Assembly: GCA_024362935.1 (NCBI GenBank)
Contig: JANCRA010000001.1
Span: 59,734,930-59,798,929 of the forward strand
Direction: 5' to 3'
Source: Setophaga petechia
Taxonomy: Eukaryota > Chordata > Aves > Passeriformes > Parulidae
Length of the DNA stretch: 64,000 nt
Part shown: one piece after another, positions 1 to 11,159 of the stretch
Numbering within the stretch: the first letter of the stretch is position 1
Layout of the letters: each line of letters starts with the position of its first letter
The notes under the pieces: model-generated
The model's input: the letters and a program-made list of their open reading frames with translations, nothing else
Told to the model about the DNA's origin: nothing
Database searches by the model: none
Position numbers and translations under genes: made by a program

Positions 1-368
1 AATCCATAAACTTTTTTTTTTTTTTTTCTTTTTTTGCTCCCATCTTTAAAAGCAGTTTTGGTCTGCCTAAGGCAGGAAGAGAAATCTTTACTGAACTCTC
101 ATGCCCAGAGTGGCTGGAAATAGGGAGAGCTCTGTGCTGAAACTAAAATCCTGGTGGAGAAGCATCGCAGTGAAATGTTGATGGGGCTGTTTTTAACCCA
201 TCACCTTGGACTCCGGCCCTGAAGCAGGACTTTCCACCTCAGGCTCTTCTTGTTTCTCCTATTCAGGGATGACTTGTGATGGGCTTCTGGGGACTTTGAT
301 TTCCAAGCTGGTCATTCTGTGACTGCCTGAGTGGATTTTGTGTTTGCCTGAGTATGTGATTAGGACAG
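1..368 (+). other. Upstream flank of first SHROOM3 coding exon (5' UTR or end of an upstream intron)
   Basis: This stretch lies before the first recognisable coding exon. It opens with a T-rich tract at about 11-35. It has no CpG-island character, unlike a typical housekeeping promoter. An in-frame TGA at 357-359 closes the reading frame upstream of the ATG at 369. The sequence just before the ATG ends in ACAG after a loosely T-rich stretch (about 331-350), which could be a splice acceptor. The region is therefore either 5' UTR or the last part of an upstream intron. I recognise no gene here. Confidence 0.6.
11..35. repeat. T-rich low-complexity tract
   Basis: A run of 16-17 T, a single C and then seven T makes an imperfect homopolymer. 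It is a simple repeat with no other content visible. Confidence 0.85.
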
Positions 369-533
369 ATGAGGATGTTAGACAACATTAACACCAGCAT
401 ATCCCCTTCAGAGTGCAGCATCACCCACAAGGGAAGATACATCTACCTGGAGGCACTGCTGCACGGAGGTGCTCCATGGGGATTCACGCTGAAGGGTGGG
501 CTGGAGCACGGAGAGCCATTAATCATCTCAAAG
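369..533 (+). CDS. SHROOM3: SHROOM3, first PDZ-encoding exon (N-terminus, residues 1-55)
   Basis: This exon encodes the N-terminus of Shroom3, an actin-binding scaffold that recruits Rho kinase to apical junctions and drives apical constriction, for example in neural tube closure. The ATG at 369 is followed by about 21 poorly conserved residues. The first half of a Shroom-type PDZ domain then begins at KGRYIYLEA. The carboxylate-binding loop [10 protein letters not shown] lies at about residues 35-44, and [12 protein letters not shown] closes the exon. The match to vertebrate SHROOM3 over this segment is close to residue for residue from memory, and the human leader is of similar length. SHROOM2 and SHROOM4 differ more here (for example LVITK in place of LIISK). 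The exon ends on a codon boundary (phase 0) at AAG, followed by GTAATT. An in-frame stop at 357-359 limits upstream extension. The Kozak context is weak (C at -3), and a second ATG at 375 has A at -3. Start choice is less certain than gene identity. Confidence 0.93.
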
Positions 534-539
534 GTAATT
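534..539 (+). other. SHROOM3: Splice donor of the first SHROOM3 PDZ exon
   Basis: AAG|GTAATT follows the codons LIISK directly. It is a good match to the donor consensus at the conserved phase-0 junction in the middle of the PDZ domain. Confidence 0.9.
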
Positions 540-945
540 GTTTTCATTTTCTATGCCATGCAAGCAAGGTGGGAGTGGTACCCGACTCGGGGAGCAAGAG
601 TTGTGGAAGTAACACTGAAATGTTATAATTGACCTTGTATTTGGTTGGGTTTTAAGGGCTGAGCACCTTTTTAAGTCAGCAGTTTCGCTCAGGAGCTGCA
701 TATTTGAGAAACACAGGAGAGCTCTTTGCATTGTTTAACTATCCAAGTGCAGGTTTTGTCCCACAGGAAGTGGCTGTATTTATTTCACTGCCATCAATGG
801 GAAGGAGTAGGGGACTCTTGTGAAGTGATCTTGTGTTATGAAGCTGTGCCATATCTGAGCACGGTCAGTAATCCATCCCCACCACTCCTGAGTAAAACAC
901 AGTGAGTGCTTTCAGTCACACGGTGGAATGTGGGCTAATTAGGTG

Positions 946-956
946 TGTGTGTGTGA
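946..956. repeat. Short (GT)n dinucleotide run
   Basis: A short alternating GT tract of about five units. It is barely microsatellite length. Confidence 0.6.
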
Positions 957-1857
957 AACAGTGCAGTAAATACTTGCACCTGGTTGGTAAGTGGTTTGCT
1001 CACCCTACTTAGTAAATATCTGTTAAGTATGGTACACCTTCAAGATGTTTATTACTTAATGATTGGTTATTCTCAACAGGCAACTAGTAGCATTGCTCTC
1101 AAGGATATTTTGAGGGGGGAAAAATGGGAGAAGGAATTCCTTGTTCTCATCAGAACCGGTGCTGAAGACGACGGATTTTCAAAAGCATCACCTTTAATCT
1201 TTGAATATCTAAAATACGTTTGACCTATGGTCCTAAAACTGTTCTGAAAATAGGATATAGGTAATTCTGAAATTTCACCTTTAGTGGCTCCTAACCATGT
1301 GTCCTGTGTCATCAATCTGGTGCATTCTGTGTTTATAGTGTTTGTGTTAAACTAGCAGTGCACAAACGGACTTTTGTCCAATCCTACTCCCTCCTGCAAA
1401 CTGGGCTGTATGTGGGGAATTCAATGGATCACAACCAGCAGCAGATACAAGAAAATGCTGATACTCAGAATCAATGTTGTTCAAATCCTTTGCATTTTCA
1501 AATCCCGTTGCAATTCCCTGTGCAAACACATTCACATGAAGACTGTCAGTCACTGATGTAAATTAGTTGTGATTACTACATTTACATGTTGAAAATAAAA
1601 AAAGGGGGCTCCTATTAAAGTCTTTTCGACATAAAGGTATTTTAGAAATGTCACACAATCATCATTTTGCAGGACCTTCTTGGAGGCAGTTTGGCATAGC
1701 CACAGACACAAAAGCCAGCCTCACTGAAATGGTGTTTTAATTTTTCTTTTATAAACATATGGGACTAAGACTGTTCACTGTTCCTGGCAGTGCTCTGCAG
1801 TTGTGAGGAAAGACTTTCTTTTTGCTTTGACATTCCTCTGTGATGTAAAAATTGCAC

Positions 1858-1896
1858 TCCCCCCTTTTTTCCTTTTTTTCTTTTATTTTTTTTTAA
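1858..1896. repeat. Pyrimidine/T-rich tract
   Basis: An almost pure pyrimidine stretch: a CCCCCC run, then T tracts interrupted by C and a single A, ending near GGGGG. It is low-complexity sequence and no element is recognised. Confidence 0.7.
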
Positions 1897-2436
1897 TTGG
1901 GGGCAGGGAGACCGAGAGGATGGGAGATGGCTCTGGCTGCTGAACATTAATTAATCTATGGGATTTGGTTTCCACAACAACCAGGCCCCTTAATGTCAAA
2001 CATGCCTGGAGTGTGCATAGTGCCACTGGGAGCTGTATGACTTGTGCCTGCCTTTCCTGAAACAACACTGCAAAAATGTGCTGGGTTTTATTTTTGGTGG
2101 GGTTTTCCCTTTTTTCTCCTTGTAGTCCCTGCCTGGTTTGTGCTATCAGTGTCAGCATTTCAGTGTTTTGCTCATGCATGGGTGATGCAGAGCTGGAGAA
2201 TGGATGCATGTGAAAGCTCTGCCCTCTGGAATGCAGGCAGCTCCTGTTTCCTGGTTTCCAGTTTCAACTGAGAAATTCCTCTGGTGCTTCAATTCACTAT
2301 GTGCTCCTCAGAATTAATTGCATATTACTCATTTAGTTAATTCAGTGTTCCTCGCCTAAGTGTACTGTGAAGTAATGAGGAATTGTGGGGAAATGATGAA
2401 TTATGTTACAGATTTAATTCTGTAGAAGAGTGCTTA

Positions 2437-2480
2437 GAGAATCATAAAAAGTTTTAGGTTGAAAAGGACCATTAAGGATG
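2437..2480 (-). mobile_element. CR1 LINE 3'-end remnant (inverted)
   Basis: The plus strand reads AGAATCATAAAAAG, then TTAGGTTGAAAAGGACC. This resembles the reverse complement of the avian CR1 3' terminus (AGAATCATAGAATCAT, then a TTGGAAAAGACC block). Only about 45 bp is convincing and it has diverged, so this looks like an old fragment on the minus strand. No coding part is present. Confidence 0.5.
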
Positions 2481-5400
2481 CAGGCACTGGGAATGATCCA
2501 ACAATAGTTCCAGATAATACTACAAATGCTTTTTTGCTGCAAATCACTTTACACTGTGGGAAAAAAAAAGAATCATGCATCAGTTTCTAATAACAAAGTA
2601 ATTCTTAAGATTCTTAAATTTTTCCCTGAGAGAAACCTCAGAATAAAGCTTTATGGAATCCTCCCAGCATGTTTTCATTGTACCAGCAGGACAGAAGTGG
2701 AAGGATGGCAAAAGGTAGGCAGTTGCATGTTCCTTTTCTGCTGCACCTTAAGGAAATGTCCAAAACTCAGTAACTAAAGGAGCACCAGAATGTCCCTGGG
2801 TAGCAGTGGGACAGTGTCCAAAAAGAGGCAAATTAATACCATGTATTTTCCTTTTTATTTTAATTGTGTGGTATGAAACATACAGTCAATGACATGTGAT
2901 CAAATAGTCCTTTGGCAAGAAGGTTCTCACATTTTTAATTACTTTCCTTTTTAAAGAAAACAGGACACTTGCTTGTTTTGGTTTCAGTGTTTACACACAT
3001 TGGTGCTTAAAAAGTAACTCAGTGTCCTCAATGTGTCACTAAGGCTTCAAAATTAGTAGAAGTCAGATTCCCTGAAGTGACCTCCACTCCTCTGTTCCTA
3101 GACCTTGGGTCCTACAGCTGAATTTCTGATTTTTTGGTATACCTGTTTGGTAATTTAGAACCCTGTAATTTTGGCCCAGTTTGAGGATATTTGCTTGCAG
3201 TGGAAATTTCATTAAACAAGTGTTTTTTTAATCTGGAAATAGAACTTCAATGACAAATGCTACAGTGATACTAAGTGTTAAATAAGAATCCAATATTCTG
3301 TGGCCTCAAAATCATGATAATACCCAGAAGCAAACCCAGATTTCTATTTCCAAATGACTTTTTTGGCTCACCCTTAGCTGCAAAAATGCAAAAATGAAAG
3401 CCCTGACTGTTATAGGCAGTAAAGGCAAACTGGTAAGAGAAGGTAAGGTTTCATTCCCTCTCAATTTTCTCTAAGAATTTTTAACCTTCGGTAATTAATG
3501 TTAATCAGTCTCAACCATTTTGGAGCCAGGAGAGGTATTTTTGTGGCGTGTTTCTCCTCGCTGCACAAACCTTTGGAACAGTTCTGGCTGTTGTAGGCCT
3601 CTGAAATGCCCTTTTATTTTGAGCTCCGTGTTGACAATGCTAACAAAGGAGTTGTTTCTCTTGCCTAGGAATTAAAGCATCCAAAGCCTTCTCCCTGGGA
3701 TGGTGGCTGTGTGGGAACACTTTTCACATGCTGTGCTGGAGTTCATGGGTTCCCTTCACTCAAAAGGGCAGGTCGTTTGCAGGGACCTCATGCCAAATGC
3801 ATGACACAAACTCTGAGGTTTACCTCTCAGCAGGGATGTAGGAAGCAATAAAAGTTTAATAATAATGGGAATAATTTGGGACAGAGCCTGAGAAATAATC
3901 TGGAATTCTTGTTAGGTGTTTAAACCTTGTCTGGAGCCTGATCCAAGCTCTGATGCAACAAACAGCAGTCAGTGCTTGCAGGAGCTGAACCCAGCTGCCT
4001 TCACAAGGCTCCCTTGCCTGTGCTACTTCTCTGGTATTTTTGGTTAAGGGAGCTCATGGAGCACTTAGTGATGTGCAGTGGGAATTGTTCCACCATTCTT
4101 GACAAAAAAAAATCTCAAAAGGCCATTCTGTATCCAGCTGGTCTACAGGCACTTAGCCCTGTCTGATCCAAACATTGGGAATCGGTGTTCTCCCAGTACC
4201 AGGAGCTTGTAGCCTTCCCCTCTTGAATGCCCTGAGTCCCCAAAACAAAATAAAATTATCTTATGCACTGACAAGCAAAGTTTCTTTGCACTGTTCCCTG
4301 CATCCCTTGGTGTGACAAGTGGCAGTTTAGGAACTGTTACCCTTTTTGTAGGGCTGCAGGCACAAAACCCAGAGGCTTCTCTGAAGCTGGCAGAGTCATG
4401 AGAGACTTGTTGGCCTGGACATTAGGACATGAAACTGAGCCAGAGGCACAGTGACATCTTCTGTGATTTATTAAAAATTTATTATAATTTTTTGTTTGGA
4501 CATTTCCACCCCTGTTGCTGTCAATATGGACTTTGTTTTTTTCCTTGCTCCTGAAGAATAGCTCAGGCCTGTGTAGTTAATTTTTGACAAAACCACCCCT
4601 TCTCACCCTTTATCTTCCAATATTCTGCAAGTGGGCTGGTGATGGTGAGGGGTCCATGGTGCAAAATCATCTGCTGGCACATCTGGCTCCCGCTGCAGGC
4701 AGTGCACAAGGCAGATGTCTGATCCCAGAAATCAAGGAAATGTGGATGCTGCAGCGTGGCAGCTGCCACTGTAACTGTGAGGAAGCAGCAGGCAGTTCCT
4801 CACCCCTCTTCCTGGTTTCCCAAGGCTCACATTAGGGCCTCTCCAAAGACTGCTGATGGCAGCACAAGGGACAGGATCCCTACCTTTTCTTAAAGCGAGG
4901 GAGTTGCTGCATGAAAAGGCTTCTATTGTCAGCCCCCCCCATTAGGCTGCTGAGCATTCTCCAGCACAAAAAGACTTCTGTTCACTTCCACAGCACTGAA
5001 TTAGCAGCCACAGGCAAACCCAGAACCTGACATGAGCAGGGCCTGGTGGGCACTGCTGCTGCCCCAGCAGGGTCAGGGGCAGCTTTCAGACTGCTGAGGG
5101 GGCAGGGCCAGCTGTGCTGTGATGCATCCCAGTGAGCCTGGCTACAGGGAATACCTTGCTTGTCCCGAGCTATGAATCCCAAGGGGCACAGACAACTATG
5201 TTATGAATGTGCCCGTGGAAGGGAAGGATGATAAAAAGGATTTCTCTGTGCTGAGAAGGGGTGGGGATGGCACCTGCCAGATGTTGGGGTCCAGTTGACC
5301 AGTCATAGAGTTTCCTCCTCAGCAGAGGTCAGCCCAAGCTGACCCAAGTTTTGGCCTAAATCCCCTAAATCCTCTGAAAGATCAGGTCTCCACCCCTCAT

Positions 5401-5910
5401 GGCTGCCACAGGAGTTACCAAGTTATCGTCCTTCAAAGTCACAGAAAGGTATAAGGGAAGAAATATGTTCTTCTCAGGACAGAGAGGAATCCTGTGTGAT
5501 TAAACATAACATGTAATCCTTAGGGTCAAGAAATGAAGCCTTCCTGAATCCTGCCCTGGCTTTACCGTGCATGAAAGATTAGACAGAAAAATGCCACATA
5601 TCCTTGGCTGTAGCAGATACAGCCAGAGTTGAGGTTTAAAAGCTGATCCTAAAATGAGACCCAGGGAGTGCACTCTTTAACTCGGTGTGTGTACACAATA
5701 GATGTTTGGTTGTGAAAGGGTCCTTTCAGCCTTTACCACAGTTCTTGGGAGCCCAAGGCATAGGAAGAAAACCCATCATTGATAATAGAGCTGGAGCTGA
5801 GCTAATCTTATCTCAAATTTCATCATTGTTTGCCTTCAGGAACTCTTGAGGAAGCTCAAAATTGGGAAGCATGAATCCAGCATAGGTTTATTGCACAGGA
5901 AGTATTTAAC

Positions 5911-6141
5911 CAGTGACAGGATCCCAGGGAGCAGCTGGAGCTGTGTCAGGAGGTGTTTGGCTGAATATTAGGAAAAGGTTCTTTACCCAGAGAGTGGTCA
6001 GGCACTGAACAGGCTCCCCAGGGCCTGCCAGAGCACATGTGCTCTCAGGCACATGGTGGGATTCTTAGAGTGGTCTTGTGCAGAGCCAGGAGTTGGACTT
6101 GATGATCCTTATGGGTCCCTTCCAACTCAGGATATTCTCTG
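5911..6141 (+). mobile_element. CR1 LINE 3' end (UTR fragment)
   Basis: This is an unmistakable avian CR1 tail in the sense orientation. In order it contains AGTGACAGGATC, GGAGCTGTGTCAGGAGG, a block ATTAGGAAAAGGTTCTTTACCC, AGTGGTCAGGCACTGAACAGG, GGACTTGATGATCCTTATGG, and the terminal CCTTCCAACTCAGGATATTC. Like most genomic CR1 copies it is strongly 5' truncated, leaving only about 230 bp of 3' UTR plus the tip of ORF2. The terminal octamer has decayed to ATTCTCTG. CR1 does not usually make clear target-site duplications and none was seen. Confidence 0.88.
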
Positions 6142-6704
6142 AACCAGTCAGAATTGGGAGGGATCTTTGCAAGTGAAAATGAGGTGAGATGTAATTTGCT
6201 TTCCAACAAACACTGGTAATCAAAGGAACAAGTCCAGAGGCCTTTGAAGATAGACTGCTAAGGCAGAAAATTTCTGTAACTCATTTGTGTACTTCCAAAG
6301 CCTGGAATGAATCCCCATCCAGTGGCAGCAGAGAGCATCCAAGGCAGTGCCAGGAAACCCTGAAAGATGTTGGTACCCATCAGTACCAACTGAGTACACC
6401 CAAGAGGTGGAAAAAAACTTTCCAAATGTTGTTTGTTTTAAGTAAGAGAAAGTTTGTGTCCACTCATTCACACAGCTGAACCAGAAACAGAGATCCCATC
6501 TTTCCATTTTTAGCCAACCACTGCCTAAATCATAAAAAAAACCCCAACAAATAAATGATTCCAGGTTTCTTGGTCAGCTGAAATTAGGAAAAGAACAACA
6601 GGAGGAGAACAAGAGCAGCTTATCCAGGACACAGCTTGTTAACATCCTAACTGGTATTCAAGCATAATATTAATTTTTCACACTTGCATTAAAAAATCCT
6701 ACCA

Positions 6705-6716
6705 AAAAAAAAAAAT
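6705..6716. repeat. Short poly-A run
   Basis: A run of about twelve A after TCCTACC. It is not linked to any recognised retroposed body. Confidence 0.6.
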
Positions 6717-7009
6717 TGAACCCCAGTGAAGAATGATTCCTGCTGATAAGAAAATCACTGTGCTTAAATTCATTAATAGAATAGGCTGTGGGATACATTT
6801 CAAAGCACGGGGTGAGAAATAAGCTCCCAAATCCCATTAAGAAATAACAGGATTTATGTGCATTCCTCCCATATATTAACTTTCCCCTCTGGAAACGTCT
6901 TGTGCTGAGCTGGTGCCATTTTTCAGGCAGGTGCAGTGTTTTGCAGTTCCCACAGACTCACCAGATAATCTGGCAGCCTGAAAGCCATTGCCCATTCTCC
7001 CCAAGAATG

Positions 7010-7230
7010 GGGATTTTCCGAGGCCCGGCTGAATGAGGAGCTTGGCTGACAAGCGCCGCGGCCGGGCGCTGCGGCGGGGCTCAGTCACACATTCTGCAGC
7101 GATGCCGTCAGCAGCTCCGGCCCGGCCGCGTCCGCCGCTCCAGCCTTTGCAACCTCGGCCAGCACAGATCTAACAGATCCCGGGGCTTAACAGCCGCTCT
7201 CGGGAGCGGGGCATTTGCTGAACGTGACAT
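7010..7230. promoter_or_regulatory. CpG-rich patch in the first intron
   Basis: CpG density rises sharply against the AT-rich background, with blocks such as GCGCCGCGGCCGGGCG and CGGCCCGGCCGCGTCCGCCG. No TATA box, clear donor site or open frame with recognisable content is attached to it. It could be a small CpG island acting as an enhancer or an alternative promoter, or simply a GC-rich fluctuation. Function is inferred only from composition. Confidence 0.4.
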
Positions 7231-8076
7231 GCCGGGGTGCCATTTGTGAGCTGAAGTCTTCAGGGGATTGGTTTGTAGTATCAGAAGGGTCTGATAATTT
7301 CCCAATACCTGTAGAGAACTGCTGACCCCCTGAGAAGGACCATTCACTGTAGCCCTATGGAGGTTTTTACCTTGGTTTTCTGTTGAGCTTGTAGGCAGTA
7401 TTTATTTTCTCTGTCATGGTAGTGGCAGCAGGATAAAGGTAAAAGCTACAACCCCTTTAATGCTGTTAATAAAGAAATCTGCTTCCAGGTGGTTGGAATT
7501 TACAGTTGTGATATAGTCACGAGATGTAAATATAAAACCCCAAATGCGGGGATGGGTGAAGAGTGAAGCAAGAGCTGCAAATGCAGCAGCGAGTTTACTA
7601 CCTCATACATGAGTGATGACGATGTTGCTTCAGATTTATGCATCATTTAATACTGGATTTTAAGATGTTTACAATGGCACATAATTGCTGGAATAATCGT
7701 GCCCTTGAAAACTTGCAGTAGTGCCAGATCCATTATTGCTTTCTTTTAAATTTTTTCTGTAAAAATACGTGTTCTTTAAAGGAATGCTGCATTTAGAAAA
7801 GTGGATTGGTCCCCAGTGTCAGACCTCATGTTTTCATACACTGATTGATGACCACTCTTGCCAGTGGACTGAGATAGACCCACATTTCTCAAATACAGTC
7901 TCATAGAAACTGGGAAATGAGCTGATGGAATCCAGACCCAAGATCTGGCTGTTTTCCAGGGGCAAATACATGGCAAGACACATTTCAAGAGAGAGGCCTG
8001 AAATGGAGAAAGAAATGTGAAACACTTGGGCAACAAGGGGTGGGGTCGTGGGGGGAATCTTCATTTCCTCAATGGT

Positions 8077-8098
8077 CCCTCTCCCCTCCCTCCTGCCC
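8077..8098 (-). other. Predicted G-quadruplex motif (minus strand)
   Basis: The plus strand carries four C-runs in the order CCC, CCCC, CCC, CCC with spacers of 3, 1 and 5 nt, so the minus strand fits G3+ with loops of 1-7. A G-rich segment (GGGG, GGGG, GGGGGG) lies just upstream on the plus strand at 8037-8055, which could compete by pairing with it. The motif fit is seen directly; folding is not shown. Confidence 0.5.
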
Positions 8099-11026
8099 TG
8101 CTCCATTTGGTGTTTGCTTAAAAGCAGTTGCCAGTGTTTGTTGAATAGTGTCAGCACAGAAGGGATGCAGCCACTGACCTGACTAAAAGGCAACGGCAAA
8201 AGGTTAGCAGAATTAGTCTTGTACTGCAGACTTGTATTAATAGTTGTATTGTGGGGTTGTTGGCACCAACTCTGCAATTAAATAAGTTGTTGGCACTCTT
8301 CCCTAGGTTAAATTACTATGGCTGTTCCCCCTGCTTGCAAGTCAATGAATACAACACTTTTGGGGAGGCAAGTTCAAACATTTTTGTTCTTTGGGGATTC
8401 TGCACATTTGTGGTCTCAAGCTAAGAGGTTTCTGCTGGCTTTCCAAGCAGACCTCTGTTGTTGTTCTGTCTCTGCAAACAGCCCGTGCAAACTAATGCTG
8501 GAATAACCAAGCAGGGAAGGAGGTGGCTGAGGGAGACACCACAAAAGACTGATGGAGAAACAAATGCCCTTAGAAGAAGTCCTTGCTTTCTCTCCTGCCC
8601 AGATCCGTGGATGTTTCTTAGCACTGGGCTATTGTTGGAGAGGATTAGTTTTCCATCACAGCTTCATCAAGGGCAACTTAGCCTTTTTGCTAGGCCAAAA
8701 ACACAGCCACAGACAGGGGAGGGGAGGGACGGCCTGCTTCTCCTTGCCCATAAGTGCAGAGCAGACCCTTTGCCAGCCTAAGGCCCTGTTCCTTCCTGCT
8801 TTAGTCTGTGGCAGTTGGGCTTGACCCAGGTGTCCCCACACTCTTCTGTGCCATTCTGCAGGAACCACTCTCAGCAATACACCTCCACAGCTGGAAAAAC
8901 TTTGGATTTCCAATTTATTAACAGTTCCTTCTACTTTGGGAACAGAAGTTCTTGTGCTTCTTTCTGAGCTGCCTCTAATGTAGCAATACATTGACCTGCC
9001 AGCAGCACCTGTGTCCTCACCTGCTCACTAAGGGGTACATCCAAAAATCGCTCCACCCTCCATGTAGTCCAGTCCCTGTAAACTCCAGGCACAAGGACTG
9101 CAGGTGCTTCAGTCTTTCTTTTTCTATAGCCAGCATGGAAAGGCAGCAAGACTATGGGGAGACTGTGCTCTGTATGGTCTGAGCTGAGAAACCTGTAGAG
9201 AGAACATCCAAGATTTCTAAGAAACTGGTGCTATGCAAAAAAATGTCTGTGCACAACTTTCATCTGTGCTTTCCTTAAGACTGGCTGTTATTTAACCAAG
9301 TATTGGACATTAATCATGAACTGCAGTTAGAGGTTTCCCTGCCCAGCAGGGAAATGTGCTTTTTCTGGTTTATATCACTGTTTGATGGAGACTGATGGAG
9401 AGTGAACTGTGGACACACCAAGAGAAGCTGGAGGTTTGGAGGAAGGAGCAAGCAGAAACAACAGTAAGTATGCTTGGGTGACCCAGTGTCTCTATGACTT
9501 GTTGTGTATCTCATCAGCTCCTGAAACAAAAGGTTCCTGTGCTGCTTGGAGCTGAAGAGAACCAGGGTGAGCATCTATTGTTCTGTAGGTTTTATTCTTC
9601 TCAGGTTGGGATCTTGTCAGCTCTCATTAGCTTAACAGGTTGGACTGTGTCCCCACTTGGATGGGAGAGTTTGCAAGGCAAAGAGAAATAACACAAAGTG
9701 GCTCAGCCTGTGGTCCTGCCCCCGCTGAGTCAGTGCTGAATCACTGACCCCTCGGGGTTTGTGGGGAGAGGGTGTGATAGCCCTGCTCTGTGAGACCTCC
9801 TGCCTCTGGTGATGAGATATTATAGAAGCTCAGGGTGGCATATTGTACTAGGGGAAAAATGTGATGCCACAAGCTAAATTCTGGTCGGGATAAATCACAT
9901 GGCAACAACAGCATTATCATCTTGATTTTTCCTGAGTCACATTAAGCCCTCTTTGTAATTCACAGGGGGTTGTAGTCTGCCCCTGTACTTTTGGTGACTA
10001 GCTGTGGACCAAGCACAATCCTCAGTCAAATGTCTTTGGTTAGTTGCTGGCTTTTCAGCACTCCAGAGTGAGTCTGCTTCTCTTTAGGCTAATTTGAAAA
10101 TGGGGGCAGTGTCCTGCCATTTCCAACAAAAGCATTATCTTCCATTGTGCCTGTGGCCGTGGCATTCCCCAGTGACTGGAAGGGAGCATATCAATCCAGT
10201 GGCAATTGGAGCTGAGTTGGCCCCCTGCATCCCTGTGGGATGTCACTGACCAGCTTCACACCAATACCTAGAAATCTGCAAGGTGAGATTATTGTGCCAG
10301 AAGATGGCTTTAAAGTACTTCCTATCAAGGGAACTCCAGGCAATTACCTCTCTATGTGCTAAAAGTTGGGAATGTGGGAGCTGGGTAAGGAAGCCAAAGT
10401 TAGAGAGACACCTTTCTGCAAGTCGAGATGAGAGACTGGGCCTTTCCAAGCTCTGTAGCTATCCCTGCAAATTCCCAAGCCAAGATAAAAAGAAAGAGAA
10501 AGAAAAAACCAAGATGGATAAAAGGAAAGTGTGGCTGTCTCATAGCTGCTCAACAGGCAACCCTGAGATCCCTCTGGCAAGAGCAACTGAAGCTGAATTT
10601 GTCATTGTTTGCCTTGTGTCACCCAGCTGGTCGGGTCAGAGAGCTTCTCTGACCTGAGTCCACGAGTGATGGACGGGTTTGTAGCAGGCATTATCACAAC
10701 ATAATCACATGGAGTGAAAGGAAAACCCTGTGTGCCTTTCTTAACTTCTTCTCTCCCTTCCTCCAAATCTTTAGGATAATACATCTTTTCTTATTTTACT
10801 CTGAATCCGTTAATGCTTCTGTTGTGTAATAAGGTTTTCACAGCAAAATATGGCCTGGAGAGTAGTAAATGGAATTCTTCCAAGGTTCCCCAAAGAGCTG
10901 CAAAGATTCTGTTGCACTGCTAAAGGAAGCATTAATCATGGTCAGAAATATTTCCTGCTGGGTTGTAGTATGCTTTCTGATTTCCTCTGTCCCTCAGGCA
11001 CTAGTGGAAATTTCATCTGATAAGAA

Positions 11027-11159
11027 GGTGTGGGTTTTGGTTTTTTGGGTTTTTTTTGTTTTTTTTTTTGGTTTTTTTTTGTTTTGTTTTGTTTTGGGTT
11101 TTTTTTTTTTTTTTTTGTTTTTGTTTTGTTTTTCTTTTTTTTTTTTTTTTTTTTTGCTG
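11027..11159. repeat. Long G/T-only tract grading into poly-T
   Basis: Positions 11027-11133 contain only G and T on the plus strand: GTGTGGG, then GGGTTTTTTTT blocks, then GTTTT-type units. After one C at 11134 the tract continues as pure T to about 11155. It is the longest low-complexity block in the window. It could be an expanded (GTTTT)n repeat or the decayed poly-A tail of a minus-strand retroposed sequence. The flanking 11160-11300 sequence is not recognisable as a retroposed gene. Confidence 0.9.
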
